Source: Pelagophyceae sp. CCMP2097 (Eukaryota > Sar > Pelagophyceae). From it: a DNA stretch of 55,357 nucleotides. The notes under the pieces are model-generated. The model was given only the letters and a program-made list of their open reading frames with translations. It did no database searches and had not been told where the DNA came from. Below are positions 29,354 through 41,435 of this stretch, one piece after another; position 1 is the first letter of the stretch, and each line of letters opens with the position of its first letter. The stretch spans positions 231,652 through 287,008 of the forward strand of contig MU657202.1 in assembly GCA_026770575.1 (NCBI GenBank), given 5' to 3'. The translations under genes were made by a program, and so were the position numbers.

Positions 29354-32300
29354 ATGCCGCCGAAGACCGCGACGGGGGGCATGGAGCAGTCGCACGTGGC
29401 GCACAGCGTGAAGCGCGACGGCTTCGCCGCCAAACGCGCGCGGGCGGTCGAACGTGTCCGCGACAAGGGCGAGGCGGCCACGGGCGCCCACGCCAAGCGC
29501 GCCTTTGGCGTGGCCAACCTCGGCCGTTCCAAGAAGGCGGCGCAGCGCAACGCCGACGTCAAGGCGCGCAAGCAGGTGCCCTACGCCGTCGACCGCACGG
29601 AGAAAGACGCGCCGCCGCCCGTCGTCGTCGCCGTCGTCGGGCCGCGCCACTGCGGCAAGTCGACTCTGATCCGGTCGCTGGTCAAGCTCTACTCCAAGCA
29701 CAACCTCAGCGACATCGACGGGCCCATCACCGTCGTCAGCGGGAGAGTGAGTCTTGCACGCGGCGGGGGCCACGAGCAACAGCCTCGCGCTCACGCGGCG
29801 CCCTAGGACCGCCGCCTGACGTTCATCGAGGTGCCCGACGACGTCTCCGCGATGATCGACGTGGGCAAGGTGGCTGACTTGGTGCTTTTAATGATCGACG
29901 CGTCTTTTGGGTTCGAGATGATGACTTTCGAGTTTCTAACCATCTTGCAGACGCATGGCTTCCCTAAAGTCTGCGGCGTTTTGACGCATCTGGACCGCAT
30001 GAAGACGAACAAGGCTCTGCAGAAGACGAAGAGGTCTTTGAAGCACCGCTTTTGGACGGACATTTACGCGGGCGCCAAGATGTTTTACATCGGCGGCGTC
30101 TTGCGCAGCGGCAAGTACCCGCGCAACGAGATGAAGCAACTGGCTTTGTATGTCTCTCGCGCCAAGTTCCGTCCTCTGACGTGGCGGAACTCGCACGCGT
30201 ACATGATCGCCGACCGGGTGGACGCCGTCGAAGAAGCGAAGAAGGCTTGGGACGCCCCGGAAGAGGCAGTGGACACGCAGGCCGTGGTCATGTACGGCTA
30301 CCTCCGCGGCGCCCACTTGAAGGCGGGGACGGTGATGCACATCCCCGGGCTCGGCGACTTTACGCCTTCAGAGATTTCCGTGCTGGATGACCCCGTGCCC
30401 ATGGTCGACGAGCAGCCCGACGGCACTCTTCGGAAGAAGGCGAAGACTTTGCTCTATGCGCCGATGGCGCAGATTGGGAACTTGCATTATGGGGACGATG
30501 ACGACGTCTACATCGACCTGAAAACCGTCGCGTACAGCAAAAACGACGCTTTAGTCCGCGGCACGGGCGACAAGGGCGACGAGGACGAGATCCGCGAGGC
30601 TTTAGGGGGCGAGACGCAGTTGGTGCGCGCGCTGCACGACGTGAGGGTCGACGGAAAGCTTGATGATGCCACTTTGCAAATGTTCGGCCACGGCAAGGCG
30701 GTAAAGTCTTCAGAGTTCGTCCCCGACGCGCCAGAGTCGTCCGACGAGGACTCGGATGACGACGAGGAGGACGACGAGGCCGAGGAGAGCGAGGCGGACG
30801 GTCTGGACCTTGCCGGGGAGGAGGAGTACGAAGAACTCGGCGCCGACTTTTTCAAGGGCACGATCCTCGCTTCCGCGCGCGCCGACCTCGCGCGCCGGTC
30901 CGCGTCTGGCTTCTCCGACCTCGGACCGGCGGTTTACGCCGCGAGCGACGAGGAGGACGACGACGAGGCCATGGACGACGAAGACGACGACGACGACGAC
31001 GGCCTCCTCTTCCGGCGCGGCGCGGGGCGGACGACTGCCAAGGCGAAGAAGGCCGTGCGCTACGATGTAGACGAGCGCGACGACGACGACGACGGCCCGG
31101 AGTTGGACGGGCCGGCTCTTTTAGGGGCGGGCGACGACTACGACCAACGCCTAGAGGCTCTCAGGTCGCTCTTCGTGCCTCGCGACCGCGCCGGGTTGGA
31201 CGACGACGAGCACGGCGACTTTGAGGAACTGGACCTTGACGCCGACGCCATGGCCGATGGCGGTGTTGAAGGCGGCGCGTCCGACGACGACGGCGAAGAC
31301 GACCAGCTGACGGAGCGCGAGAAGAACGCGCGTCTGAAGGAGAAGAGTTCTGCGAAGATGGCGGCGCTGGGTGGCGTGGACTCTGTTACGAAGAGTAATA
31401 AAGCCGACGACGAGGCGGACGACGCCTACGCCACCGAGGCGCGGCGCAAGATCGAAGTCGTGCGCGACCGCTCGAGGAAGGAGTTTGCGACGGACAAGGA
31501 CCGGCTGAAGTTTGAAGGATTCCGCAACGGCCTTTACGTCAGAATTAAATTCGAAGGCATCCCGATCGAGTTTCTGCAGCACCGCTGCGCCAAGCGCCCC
31601 GTTCTCTGCTGCGGCCTCCTCCCGCACGAGGCTGCGTCGGCGGCGTCTTTAGTGGTGGCGAGAATCCGCAGGCACCGCTGGCACGCCAAAGTGCTCAAGA
31701 CGAGAGATCCGGTCATCTTCTCTTGTGGATGGCGCCGCTTCCAATCCGTGCCTCTCTACTCTTTAGAGGACCGCGCCGAGTCGCGGCACAAGTACCTCAA
31801 GTACACGCCGGAGCACATGCACTGCGCCGCGACGTTTTACGCGCCCGCCGTGCCGCCCAACTCTGCCGTGCTGGGCTTCCACACTTTGCGGTCCAACGCC
31901 AAGAACTTCCGCGTCGCTTTGCTGGGCACGGTGCTGCAGTCGGCGTCTGCGTCGACGGTGACGAAGAAGCTCAAGTTGTGCGGGTCGCCTTACAAGGTGG
32001 AGAGGAACACTGCTTTTATCGACGGCATGTTCACCTCGGCGCTGGAGGCCGCGCGCTTCGAAGGCGCGCAGATCAAGACGGTATCGGGCGTGCGCGGGAC
32101 GATCAAAAAGGCCATGCGCGAAGAGGCCGGCGACGCGGCGCAGGCGCAGAAGAAGGGGCACCACGGCGCGTTCCGAGCGACGTTCGAGGACAAGATCTTA
32201 CTGTCTGACATTGTCATTTGCCGCATCTGGGTCCCCGTCGAGCCCCCAAAGTTCTGCGCCCCCATCCTCTCGCACCTGAACAAGGCGACGTACGCCGCGC

Positions 32301-32941
32301 AGGAGTCGAACAAGCGCAACCTGGGAGGCGCCGACGACCGCGAGGACGACGACGACTACGACGGGTCCGGCGACGAGGAGATGGACGAGGGCGACGACGC
32401 CGAGGAGGAAGAAGAGGAGGAGGAGGACGAGGGCGGCGACGAGGACGACGCTTTGCCGATGCGGACGGTGGCTCAGGTCCGGCGCGCGGAGCGGATTCCG
32501 ATTCCTGTGAATCAGGACTCCATTTACGACAAGACGAAGATCGAGCGCCCGACGAAGCGCCAGTTCGCGCCGCACACCATCTCGAAGAAGCTCGCGGCGG
32601 CTTTACCCTTCGCTTCCAAGCCAAAGGTGATTGCGAAAAAGTCGAAAAAGGACGGTTTCTTGGCCAAGCGTTCAAAGCCGGGCCCGCTGTCCGCGCCGCG
32701 CGAGCGCGGCGAGAAACAGGCTGGCCGCCTCCTCCAGGCCCTCTCCACGATCCGCAACGAGAAGAAGGACCTGCGCGACGCGACGGCGCTGCGGAAGCGC
32801 GGCGAGCACGTCAAAAAGATCGAGAAGAGGCGCGCCCTCGGCGCCCCGAAGCGCAAGGAGCGCGCCAAGGAGGCGCACAAGAAACGGGGCCAGGACGAGG
32901 CGCGCAAGCGCGCAAAGTTCAATACCGGCCAGGCAGAATAA
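29354..32941 (+). CDS. Ribosome biogenesis GTPase Bms1
   Basis: Exons 29354-29746 and 29807-32941 give 1175 residues, a typical Bms1 length. The P-loop is GPRHCGKSTLIRSL, followed by IEVPDDVSAMIDVGKVADLVLLMIDASFGFEMMTFE-type G2/G3 regions and the LTHLD motif. The middle is very acidic (runs of Asp/Glu from about 30730 to 31300). Then come the conserved KFEGFRNGLYVRI, CGWRRFQSVPLYS, PPNSAVLGF, IKKAMRE and KTKIERPTKRQF, and a Lys-rich tail. Bms1 binds Rcl1 and the U3 snoRNP in the nucleolus for 40S maturation at the A0-A2 sites. The long intact frame shows that frame lesions elsewhere are not general poor sequence quality. Confidence 0.95.
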
Positions 32942-33077
32942 ACGCTTCGGTCCACCTTTGGTAGCGAGGGGGCTTCTCTTTCACCCACCACCGCGAGGGA
33001 GGGGGCTTGAGCTTAGTTAGATGAGAGAAGATGGGATGCCGGGGCTGTGGCGGCGTTGGTGGTCAGAGGCGGCGGGG

Positions 33078-36000
33078 TCACTTTTTCATCTTCTTCGTCC
33101 GCGGCTCTTCCGATTCGTACTCGTCGTCGTTGTGGTCCGGCGCGTAGTCGTCGTCGCCCTCGGTGGCCTCTGGCACCTTGCGCTTCTTGTGGTCGGGTTT
33201 GGGAGGTTTGCCAGCATTATTAAACGCTTTTATGGCATTCTTCAACTCCAGCGCGTCCCTCGCGCACCAAAGCTTCGTGCCGCCGACCTTGAGAGTCACC
33301 GCGACCATGGGCCGCGCAGCCTCCGGCGGTGGCGCCGGGCCGTGGCGCCGTTTCGAAGGCGGTGGTGCGAGAGGCCTCGCGGGCATCTCCGCCAGGAGCA
33401 GCTCGGCGATCTGCGTCGCTCGGATCAGCTGCGTCGAGCCGTCTTGCAAACGGCAGGTGCACTTGCGCGTCGACTCGTCGTGGTGCTCCACCGTCCCGAC
33501 GGTGATGACCTCGCCTCGGACGTGCTTGAAGCGCGCCCCACTGCGGATGCGCATCCCGCCGCGCGCGGGCGCCTCGACCTGCACTGCCACCATGGCGCCG
33601 CCGCTGCGCACGAACTGCACCGCGTCGCGCGGGTCGCTGGAGGAAGCGCCGAGGTGCCATCCGCCATACAAATCTAAAACTCGGAGAGCCGTCGCCTTGC
33701 ACGGCCCCGCGGCGTTGCCGGCGTACAGCGCCAGCGCCAGGTGCAGCTCCGCGGCGGCGCCGATTCCGCCGAGGTCGCGCGCCCGCGGCGTCGCCAGCGC
33801 CGCCGAGATCGCGAGTTTGACGTTTTCGCGGATCACGACACCCGTGTTAGTTTTGACATTTTCAATCTTCCGAACGTAATACTGCCAGCACGGCCGAGAA
33901 ACGTCCAGCAGACGAGCCGCGTCCTGCGCCGTCGGCCGCCAAGAGCGAGCGCACAGCTCCACGACGTCGGTAGACAGCTCCGCGTCCTCGACGGGCTCCG
34001 ATTCCACCTCTGCAATATCGGCCGGCTCTGCAAACCGAACGACGAGCGCAGTCGGCGCCTCGGCAGTCGGTGCCTCGGCAGTCGGTGCCTCAGCAGTCGG
34101 CGCCTCGGCAGTCGGTGCCTCGGCAGTCGGTGCCTCAGCAGTCGGCGCCTCGGCAGTCGGCGCCTCGGCAGTCGGCGTCGCCGGCGCAGTCTTGGCCGGC
34201 GCAGTCTCCGCCTCGCCTGGCGCAGTCGCCGCGTCGGCCGGTGCCTCGGCGGCATCCGCGACAGCCTCGTCCGCCTGCGGCTCGACGCCGGCGTCTGCGC
34301 CGCCGCCGTCTGCGTCACTGGCGGGCCCGTCCTCGGCGGCATCGGCTGCCTCGAGCGCGGCGATGGCGGAGGACGCCGAGGCGCCGCCGCCGCCGCGCGC
34401 GGGTTCTCGAAGCTGCCTCTCGTGCTCGGCGAGGCAGCGCGCGGCCGCAGTGGCCGCGTCGTCCATGAGCGCGACTGCGAGCTGGACGACGAGGCGCGCA
34501 GCCTGGACGACTGGCGAGTTGTGCGCGCTGTTGGGCCCTTTTGCGTCGGCGGCGAGCGCGACGTTGACGTAGACGCGCTTGACGTCGTCGTAGACTGCCG
34601 CGCGCCTTCGATACGCGCCGGCTCTTAAAGCGTCGCGGACGTCGCAGAGGCAGCAGGGCAGCGCGGCGCGGCTATCGACGTGCGTCGAGCGGTCTTCAAT
34701 GTCGTCCAGCGTCCAAAACGCCGCCCCCGCCTCGGTGCCCCCGACGGCGTCCAGCGCGTCGACCATGGCCATGGCCTCCGCTCTTGGGAGCGACTCGGGC
34801 GTCGCCGCCAAGAGGAGTAGCGCTGGAGACAGCGCCTCGCACTGCGGCAAAGCCGGCTCCACAACCTCCACCACCACGAGCGGCGCCGCCACAACGACGG
34901 CCTTGGTCTTGGCGCGTCCGAGGGCCTTTTTCGTCCGCGGCGCGCGCTTCGGCCGCGCCGCAATCGCCTCGGCGGCGGCGGCGGCCTCCTCGGGAGTCCA
35001 CGTTGCGGGCCGCCGCGCGTCGTACGCCCGGCGGCGGCCCGTGTCTTTGCTCGCCTCGTCGGCGGGGCCCTTGTTCGAATTCCGACCGCGGCGCCCGTCT
35101 TCTTCGGCGGGGCCCTCGCAAACTGCGTCCGTCTTTTGCCCTCGCAGACTGCGTCGGCTCGCGGCCGGTTCTTCGGGAGCGGCGGCCGCGCGGGAGCGAG
35201 ATGAACGAATCGCGGCCGGTTCTTCGGGAACAGCGGCCGCGCGGGACCGAGACGACCGAGTCGGTGCCGNNNNNNNNNNNNNNNNNNNNNNNNNNNNNNN
35301 NNNNNNNNNNNNNNNNNNNNNNNNNNNNNNNNNNNNNNNNNNNNNNNNNNNNNNNNNNNNNNNNNNNNNNNNNNNNNNNNNNNNNNNNNNNNNNNNNNNN
35401 NNNNNNNNNNNNNNNNNNNNNNNNNNNNNNNNNNNNNNNNNNNNNNNNNNNNNNNNNNNNNNNNNNNNNNNNNNNNNNNNNNNNNNNNNNNNNNNNNNNN
35501 NNNNNNNNNNNNNNNNNNNNNNNNNNNNNNNNNNNNNNNNNNNNTCGGTGCCGGTTCTTCGGGAACAGCGGCCGCGCGGGAGCGAGACGACCGAGTCGGT
35601 GCCGGTTCTTCGGGAACAGCGGCCGCGCGGGAGCGAGACACCCGGCCACCACTGTCTGGGACCGTCTGGGACCGCGCTGCGCCGGCGTTTGGGACCGTCT
35701 GGGACCGCGCGCGCTTGAGGTCGCCCACCGTCTCGTCGTCGACGCCGTCGTCGTCCACGGCGACCGAGCGGCCGCGTCGCGTCACAGCGGGCGCCGCAGG
35801 TTCGTCCGCCGCGCCGCGCACCGCCCGCCGTCGAGATGCGGCGACTGGCGCCTCCTCCTCGGGCGCCTCGGCGGGCGCCGAGGACCGCGTCGACGCCCTT
35901 CGACCGCTTTTTCGGCTCGGCGACGGAGCCGCGGCCTCAGACTCTTGGGCGGCCGAGGCGGGCTCCTCGGCGTCGTCCTCTTCGCAGTCGTCGCCGGCAT

Positions 36001-39000
36001 CGTCAACGTCGTCGTCAACGACGTCGTCGTCGTCGTCGCCAAAGATGTCGACCATTTGGTTCGACGACGCGACCACGGCCTCCGGCGCAGGCGCGGCCTC
36101 CAACGCGTCCGGTACGGCCGGCACGGCGGCCTCCGAAGCGTCTGGCGCGGCCGCGGCGGCCGGCTGCTCTTCGGCGGCCTTGACGTCGTCCGCCTTTCCA
36201 ACGGCGGGCGCCGCGTCCGTCGCTTCGTCCTTGACGGCAGCGGCCTGGTCGTCCGGCTTCGCGGCGGTGGCGTCGGCGGCTCCGTCGTCCTCCGGCTTCG
36301 CGGCGGTGGCGGCGGCTCCGTCCTCCAGCGTCGCGGTGGTGGCGTCGGCTCCGTCCTCCAGCATCGCGGTGGTGGCGGCGGCGGCTTTGTCCTCGGGCTT
36401 GACGGCGTCCTCGTCGTCTAACGGCATAACCTCCCAGACGTTGTGGCGCACCACTGCCGGCCCCGAATCCTTCTTGCCGCTTCGCCGGCTCTGCGCGCGG
36501 CTCGGCCTTTTCTCCGCGCCGGGGGAGTCGTCGACGAGCTGAACACCTCGCCAGGCGGGGAGGTGCGGCTCGCAGTGCGCGTCCGCCGGTTCCAAGCGGT
36601 GCAGTTTGCGCGCCACGCCGTCCGCCGCGCAGAAGCGCGTCCGGCCCTGGGCGCCCTTCAACGCGGCCAAGACGACGCGCCTTGGGACGAGCCACTCGGA
36701 GTCGCCGCGGAACTGCACCGAGAAAGGGTCGACGATAAACTGGCGCCAGAGTTTCCACGAGATGCCGCCGTCCGACCCCTGCGGCCCGAGGGCGCGCGCC
36801 TGCTCGTAGAGGTACAGCGGCACGAGGCGCAGCACGAGCTCGACGGGCTGCCGCGGGATCGCCTCCCGTAAAGCCGCGCGCTCGGCCGCCACGCGGGCAG
36901 CCTCCTCCTCTGCCAATTTCTCGGCCGCCGCTCTTGCCGCGAGAAAGGCGGCGCTCTTGCGGCCCGGCCGCCCCTTGACCTTGACCACCTCCTCCTCGGG
37001 CTCCTCCTCCTCGTCCGAGCCGGCGTCGGCGGCGGCCAGTTCTGCTATCCGCTCCGCCTCCGAAGCTTCAAACACTTCCGACAGCGCTTGGGCGGCGGCG
37101 GCAACGGCAGATCCGTCCTCGTTGTAGGCCAAAGCGTTGGAGAAGACGAGGCGCGCGTGCTGCGAAAAGAGCGGCTCCTTGGCCTCTTCTTCATCTTCTT
37201 CGCCCGGGAAGTCCTCGTCATCGTGGTCGTACAAACCCATCTCCACGTTGAACAACATGGTCCCAAAGTCCATGGGCGACCGCACGCACTTCAAGTAGTG
37301 CGCGTCCAGGAAGGGTTCGCGGAACCACGCCGACTGCTTGTGGGACGAGAGCTTTTGAAGCCGTTTCGCCAACACTTGGCGCTTCTCGTCGTACAAGTCG
37401 TCCGGGAAGACCTATATTCGACACCGACTCGAGCCATCCTGGGGCAGCCCCGACGCAACGCAACGGACTTTCCGGAGAGCCACTGGCCGCTCCAACGGAC
37501 TTTCCAGAGAGCCACTCACGGGCATCACCGCGGCCACGACGCACTCCAACACGTTCGGCGCGCCCTTCTCGTGCAACCACGAGGGCTGCCTGCTCTCCCA
37601 CCACTCGCGCGGCGCGCCCTCGGGCGCGTCCGTGCGACGGCGGGCGCGGCGGCGGACGTCGTCGCTATGGCCTTCTGCAAAGTACAAAACCTCGTCACCA
37701 ACCTGCGGCACGTACGACGTCGTCGAGACGCGGTCCAGCCACCCGCGGCCCACGCGCTCCAGGTCCCGCCGGCCCACGTGCAAGCTCGACACCTACGCAG
37801 ACGTCGCGTCGAAGGCCCTTGGATCAGCATCGGTCAAGGGGCGCCTGGATCATCAGAGGATCGAATCGCAACGGACACCGACGAATTGTGCAAAGGGCGC
37901 CGGTCCCGCACCAGCGACTGCGGCCGCGGCACGTTTGGCTGCTTGTGCTCGCGGGCCAACCGCAGGAGCTCGCGCTCCGCCGAAACCGCCGCGCGCTGCA
38001 TCGCCACCATGCGCGCCTCAGCGCGCGACGCCTCGTGCCTAACACGCCCAAAAGTCGCCAAAGGGACGACATTCCCTCGGCCCTGGAGAGCGTCACGCCC
38101 GCCCAAAAACTCATCGGGAGCTCACTGCATCACGGCGGCGGCGCGGCCGGCCTTTCGCTTCTCGCGGCGCGCGTCCGTTTGCTCCGACTCTTCTCGGCGG
38201 ACCGAGGCCAGCGCGTCGCGGTAGGCTCGGTCCTCGCGGTACCTAGCACACAGTCCGTCTTCCGGTGTCAAGCATGCACTCCAGAAACACCCGTTCCTGA
38301 CGGCCACTACGAGCGCCCTGGCCTCTGTGCTGCCGCTCACATCTCTGTCGCCACCACCGGCGTTTTCCCAGGAGAGTGGCCGCCGACGCGGCGACGCGCT
38401 GGCCCGCGAGCAGGCCGGCGGACCGTTCGGACCGGCGCGACGGTTCCTGCGGTGGACGCGTCGCCGGCGCCCGTGAACCACCGAAACAAGGAACACACCA
38501 AGCCCGTTTCCTTTTCCTTGCGCTTCTTCCTTTTTGGCTTCGCGTCCGCGAGGCCCACGTCGCCGCCCGTGAAGCCGAGCTGGCGCAAAAAGCTCTGGTT
38601 CGCCGCGATGCGCTCGCGCCGCAGCCGCTCGTACTCCGACTCGTCGTCGATGCGCGCAGCCGTCGGCGCCGGAGCCGCGGCGGGCAGCGCGGACGCGACC
38701 GCGGCCTCCGAGGCGCCGTCCGCGGCGTCGGCTTCAGCGGCGTCGCCGCCTCGGTCCGGATTCGCCGGCGTGTCGACGATGCCCGTCGCGGCGGCGCAGG
38801 AAGCGGCGAACCCGGCGAGCGTCGGCCGGGGTGCAGATTCCAGAAGCTCCCATTCCTCCAAGTCCTCACTGTCGCCCTGCAGCTCGCCGGAGGAGTACTC
38901 CACGTGCCTAAGGCGCTCGACGGTGACATCGAAGCGCCACCGAAACGCCGCCGCCGAAACGCAAACGAGCGACGCCGCGTCCGCCGCGGACGCACCACAG

Positions 39001-39532
39001 CGCGCGCGGCACGCCGTCCGGGTCGACGTAGTCCGACTCGTCCGCGCCGAGGTACCTAAGCAGGGCGTTGGCCGGCGCGCGTCGGACAACGCAACGTGCA
39101 CCCGCTCGGGGCGAGACGGCAAAGTTGTCGGGTGCGAGGCGCCGGTCTTCACCCGACGACTTTTCCGATGGAAAACGAGTTCACTTTGGACTCGTCGTTG
39201 AGCACGGACCGCGTGATCCAGTGGCCCACGTGCGGCCCGTTGGCGCGCCATTGCGTCTCCGGCCCGTCGTCGCCGTCGCCGCCGTCGTCGGCCGCGTCGC
39301 CGTCGTCGGCCGCGCCGTCGGCGTCCGCACCTGCGCGGCTATGCATTTAAGCGGCACGCGCGGCAACCCGTGCGACGCCCGAGGCCCGCGGCGCACCGTC
39401 GTCGTCGCCGCCGCTGCCGGCGCCGTCGTCGTTGGTGCCGTCGTTCGGTGCTGCGTCGCGATCCTCCGCCATCGCGGATGCGTCCTCCATGTCCTCTTCG
39501 ATGTCGTCGACGTCCATGTCATCCACGTCCAT
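33078..39532 (-). CDS. Double-bromodomain BRWD/PHIP-like chromatin protein without a WD40 propeller
   Basis: Minus-strand exons I could phase are 39532-39397, 39330-39153, 39055-38996, an exon from 38907, several small exons, 37792-37520 and 37411-33078. The N-terminus is acidic. It is followed by a Tudor-like block (HVGHWITRSVLNDES, GKVVGYLGADESDYV, DSEDLEEWEL), then a basic helix (SEYERLRRERIAANQSFLRQLGF) and a coiled coil. The BRWD/PHIP hallmark SYVPQVGDEVLYFAEGHSD comes next, then bromodomain 1 (QSAWFREPFLDAHYLKCVRSPMDFGTM). After a long disordered linker with repeats there is a second bromodomain-like fold (CDVRDALRAGAYRRRAAVYDDV, NSPVV) and a basic end. The N gap at 35270-35544 falls in a coding minisatellite, so the frame across it is unproven. 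No propeller exons fit upstream because the syntaxin gene starts 306 bp away. The upstream part could be a separate gene. Confidence 0.68.
34051..34176 (-). repeat. 15-bp coding tandem repeat, (AEAPT)n
   Basis: About eight copies of a 15-bp unit encode Ala-Glu-Ala-Pro-Thr in the linker after the second bromodomain. The third-base pattern (CGG, CGG, CAG) suggests a higher-order 45-bp unit. Confidence 0.85.
35150..35645 (-). repeat. 51-bp coding minisatellite spanning an assembly gap
   Basis: The unit encodes 17 residues around RSRAAAVPEEPAPTRSS. Copies lie on both sides of the Ns (35270-35544), some with Ala/Val and Ile/Thr changes. The gap is therefore probably a collapsed or unsequenced array, and its true length is unknown. 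Confidence 0.85.
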
Positions 39533-39838
39533 GCCGCCGCAGAGGCGCGCGGCAACTCGGCCGCCCGCGCAAGTCCCCACGCCGCGACTCCAACTGGAGG
39601 CCACTTTCGAATGCGCCCGGCCGGCCGTTTGGGTTTCGGAGCCGTTATCCCGCTTGATAGCGCAAGAGCTTTCCGCCTCACCTTTGTAGAACGCGCGTGC
39701 GCGGCCGGCGTCGCGGACCTTTTGAGCGCCGCCGGGGCCGCGCGCGCGCATCCACGACCCTCACCGGCGCGCGGTGCCGCCGAGAAGAAAGTTCTTCGAA
39801 AAGAAGCCTAGTGCCGGCTGGTTTCGCCGCCGCCGAGC
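39533..39838. promoter_or_regulatory. Divergent promoter region between the bromodomain gene and the syntaxin gene
   Basis: The two starts face away from each other across 306 bp. No TATA or Inr motif stands out. The call rests only on gene layout. Confidence 0.35.
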
Positions 39839-40943
39839 ATGGAGTGGTCGGCCGCGGAGCGCGGCGAGCTGGGCGCGTCGCTGCTTTCGGCGCCTTCGGC
39901 GCCTCATGGGGGCGGCGGCGACGTCTCGAAGATGCTCGCCGAGTTTGTGAAGATCGTGGCGGCCCTGAAGCGTGCGCGTGGCGCCCTGCGGCTCGACGCT
40001 GCCTGGGCGCTCGCTGAGGCGGTCCAGGCCTGCCTCCGGCCGCCTCACGCGCAGACGCTCACAAAGGCCCAGGCCCGAGACTTCCGCACGGTAAGAAACG
40101 CTTTTGGACGGCATTCTTGCATGCTTGTGGACCCTCGCGGAAACCGCCAGTCGACGCTCGCCGTTTGCTCCCCGGCACGCCGGCACGCAGGCCTGGAACA
40201 CGCTGCAGGCGCTCTCGGACGGCGGCGAGTCCAAGGCGTCTACGAGGCCGTCGCCGCCACCGATGGAAATCGACGCTTCACAATCCACCGCCGGCGACCG
40301 CGGCGACCGGCGGCAGCAGCTACAGCTGCAAGACGACGTCGACGACTCGTACGAGCTCCAGCTCGAGGAGGAGCGCACCCAGGAAATCACGCGGTAAGGC
40401 CCCTCAACGAAAGCCGCCCCTGCGAGACGCGCTTCTTCTGACCGACGCCGCCGCAGGCTCAACTCGCAAGTGAGCACGGTCAACCAGATCTACCGGGACA
40501 TCGCCTCGCTCGTCGGCAACCAGCAGTGCGCCCTCGCTTCGAGATTGAGAAGTGCCTCGGTCCGCCGAACGCAGACGTCGACGAGGCCAATTCTAGGACC
40601 GAGGTCGACGAGATCGAGAACCTCGTTGCGCAAGGGCACTCTCGCACGATGAAGGGCCAAGCACAGCGAGTCTTTGCCTCGATGCGCCTGCGCGGGGGGG
40701 CCTCGCGTCGCACCGCGGCGTCCCTTTTTAACAGACGGCCCAGGCTCGAGGCGGCCATGCGGAAGAAGACGTTTAAGAACAAGTGCTGCTGCTACTTTGC
40801 AGTCTTCCTCGCCATTTTCTGCGTCATCCTCGTCTTCGCCGTGAGTCGCGCGTCCGCATCCCGGCCTCCCGCCCCCCGTCTGCGACGACAACCTTCCACC
40901 GCAGATCATCGGGTTCAAGCGCGTCGGTGCTGCTGCGGTATGA
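39839..40943 (+). CDS. Qa-SNARE (syntaxin)
   Basis: Exons 39839-40090, 40191-40393, 40457-40525, 40597-40665, 40744-40840 and 40905-40943 join in phase to 242 residues. The N-terminal helices resemble an Habc bundle, and a Gln/Asp linker follows. The SNARE helix runs from EERTQEITRLNSQVSTVNQI through YRDIASLVGNQQTEVDEIE to GHSRTMKGQAQ; the zero-layer glutamine is in VGNQQ. A basic stretch (MRKKTFKNK) precedes a CCC motif and the membrane anchor (YFAVFLAIFCVILVFAII), ending in a short tail. The protein drives membrane fusion, probably on endosomal or Golgi membranes as for the syntaxin-7/16 groups. The intron at 40666-40743 needs a GC donor (gcgagt) to keep the heptads (GQAQ-LEAAM) in frame. 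Confidence 0.88.
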
Positions 40944-41435
40944 GACCCGCGGGCAGCGGTGGCGCGGCCGGCCCCGCTGCCGAGGAAGACGGCGCGATTC
41001 CGGGCGCGGCCCCGGACGACATCCGGGCGCGGCCCCGGACGAAATCCGGGCGCGGCCCCCGGACGAAATCATACGCACGCGCGCTGGTGCCTCGATGCCG
41101 CGCGCGGCACGGCCGCTCTGCGGAGCGGCAGCGACCCTCGCTGCACATACCCGTGGGACTTCCCCCAAAACTGTAATTCAAACCATTCTGCTCATGCGTC
41201 GAGCGGCGAGCTCGGCCGCGCACGCCCGGGGCTCTCGGTCGAAGGTGACCCCGAGTGTGGCCCTGCGACGCCGTGGCGCCTCGAGCGCGCGCGCGCGTTC
41301 GTCTCTCTCTGTCGACCACTCGCTAATTGTCCGGTGCGGTACCGTGCCAGCGAGAGGTCAGTCAGTCGGCGTCGTACAGTCCGCGCGTCTCTCGGGTTCC
41401 GTTTCCGCCCTCTGTCGGCATCGGCGTTTGGGACG
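40944..41435. other. Intergenic with a GC-rich tandem repeat
   Basis: No gene is recognised. It contains the 23-24 bp tandem repeat at 40998-41069 and then leads to the start of the next gene at 41436. Confidence 0.5.
40998..41069. repeat. 23-24 bp GC-rich tandem repeat, three copies
   Basis: The unit TCCGGGCGCGGCCCCGGACG plus three to four bases occurs three times, and each unit is partly self-complementary. It lies just after the syntaxin stop codon. Confidence 0.85.

Noticed and set aside
29309..29794. Long antisense frames opposite Bms1, Timeless and the bromodomain gene
   Set aside because: High GC removes stops from the complementary strand; the sense frames carry clear family motifs and the antisense ones do not.
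34051..34176. CRISPR-like array
   Set aside because: The units are contiguous 15-bp coding repeats without spacers, in a eukaryotic gene.
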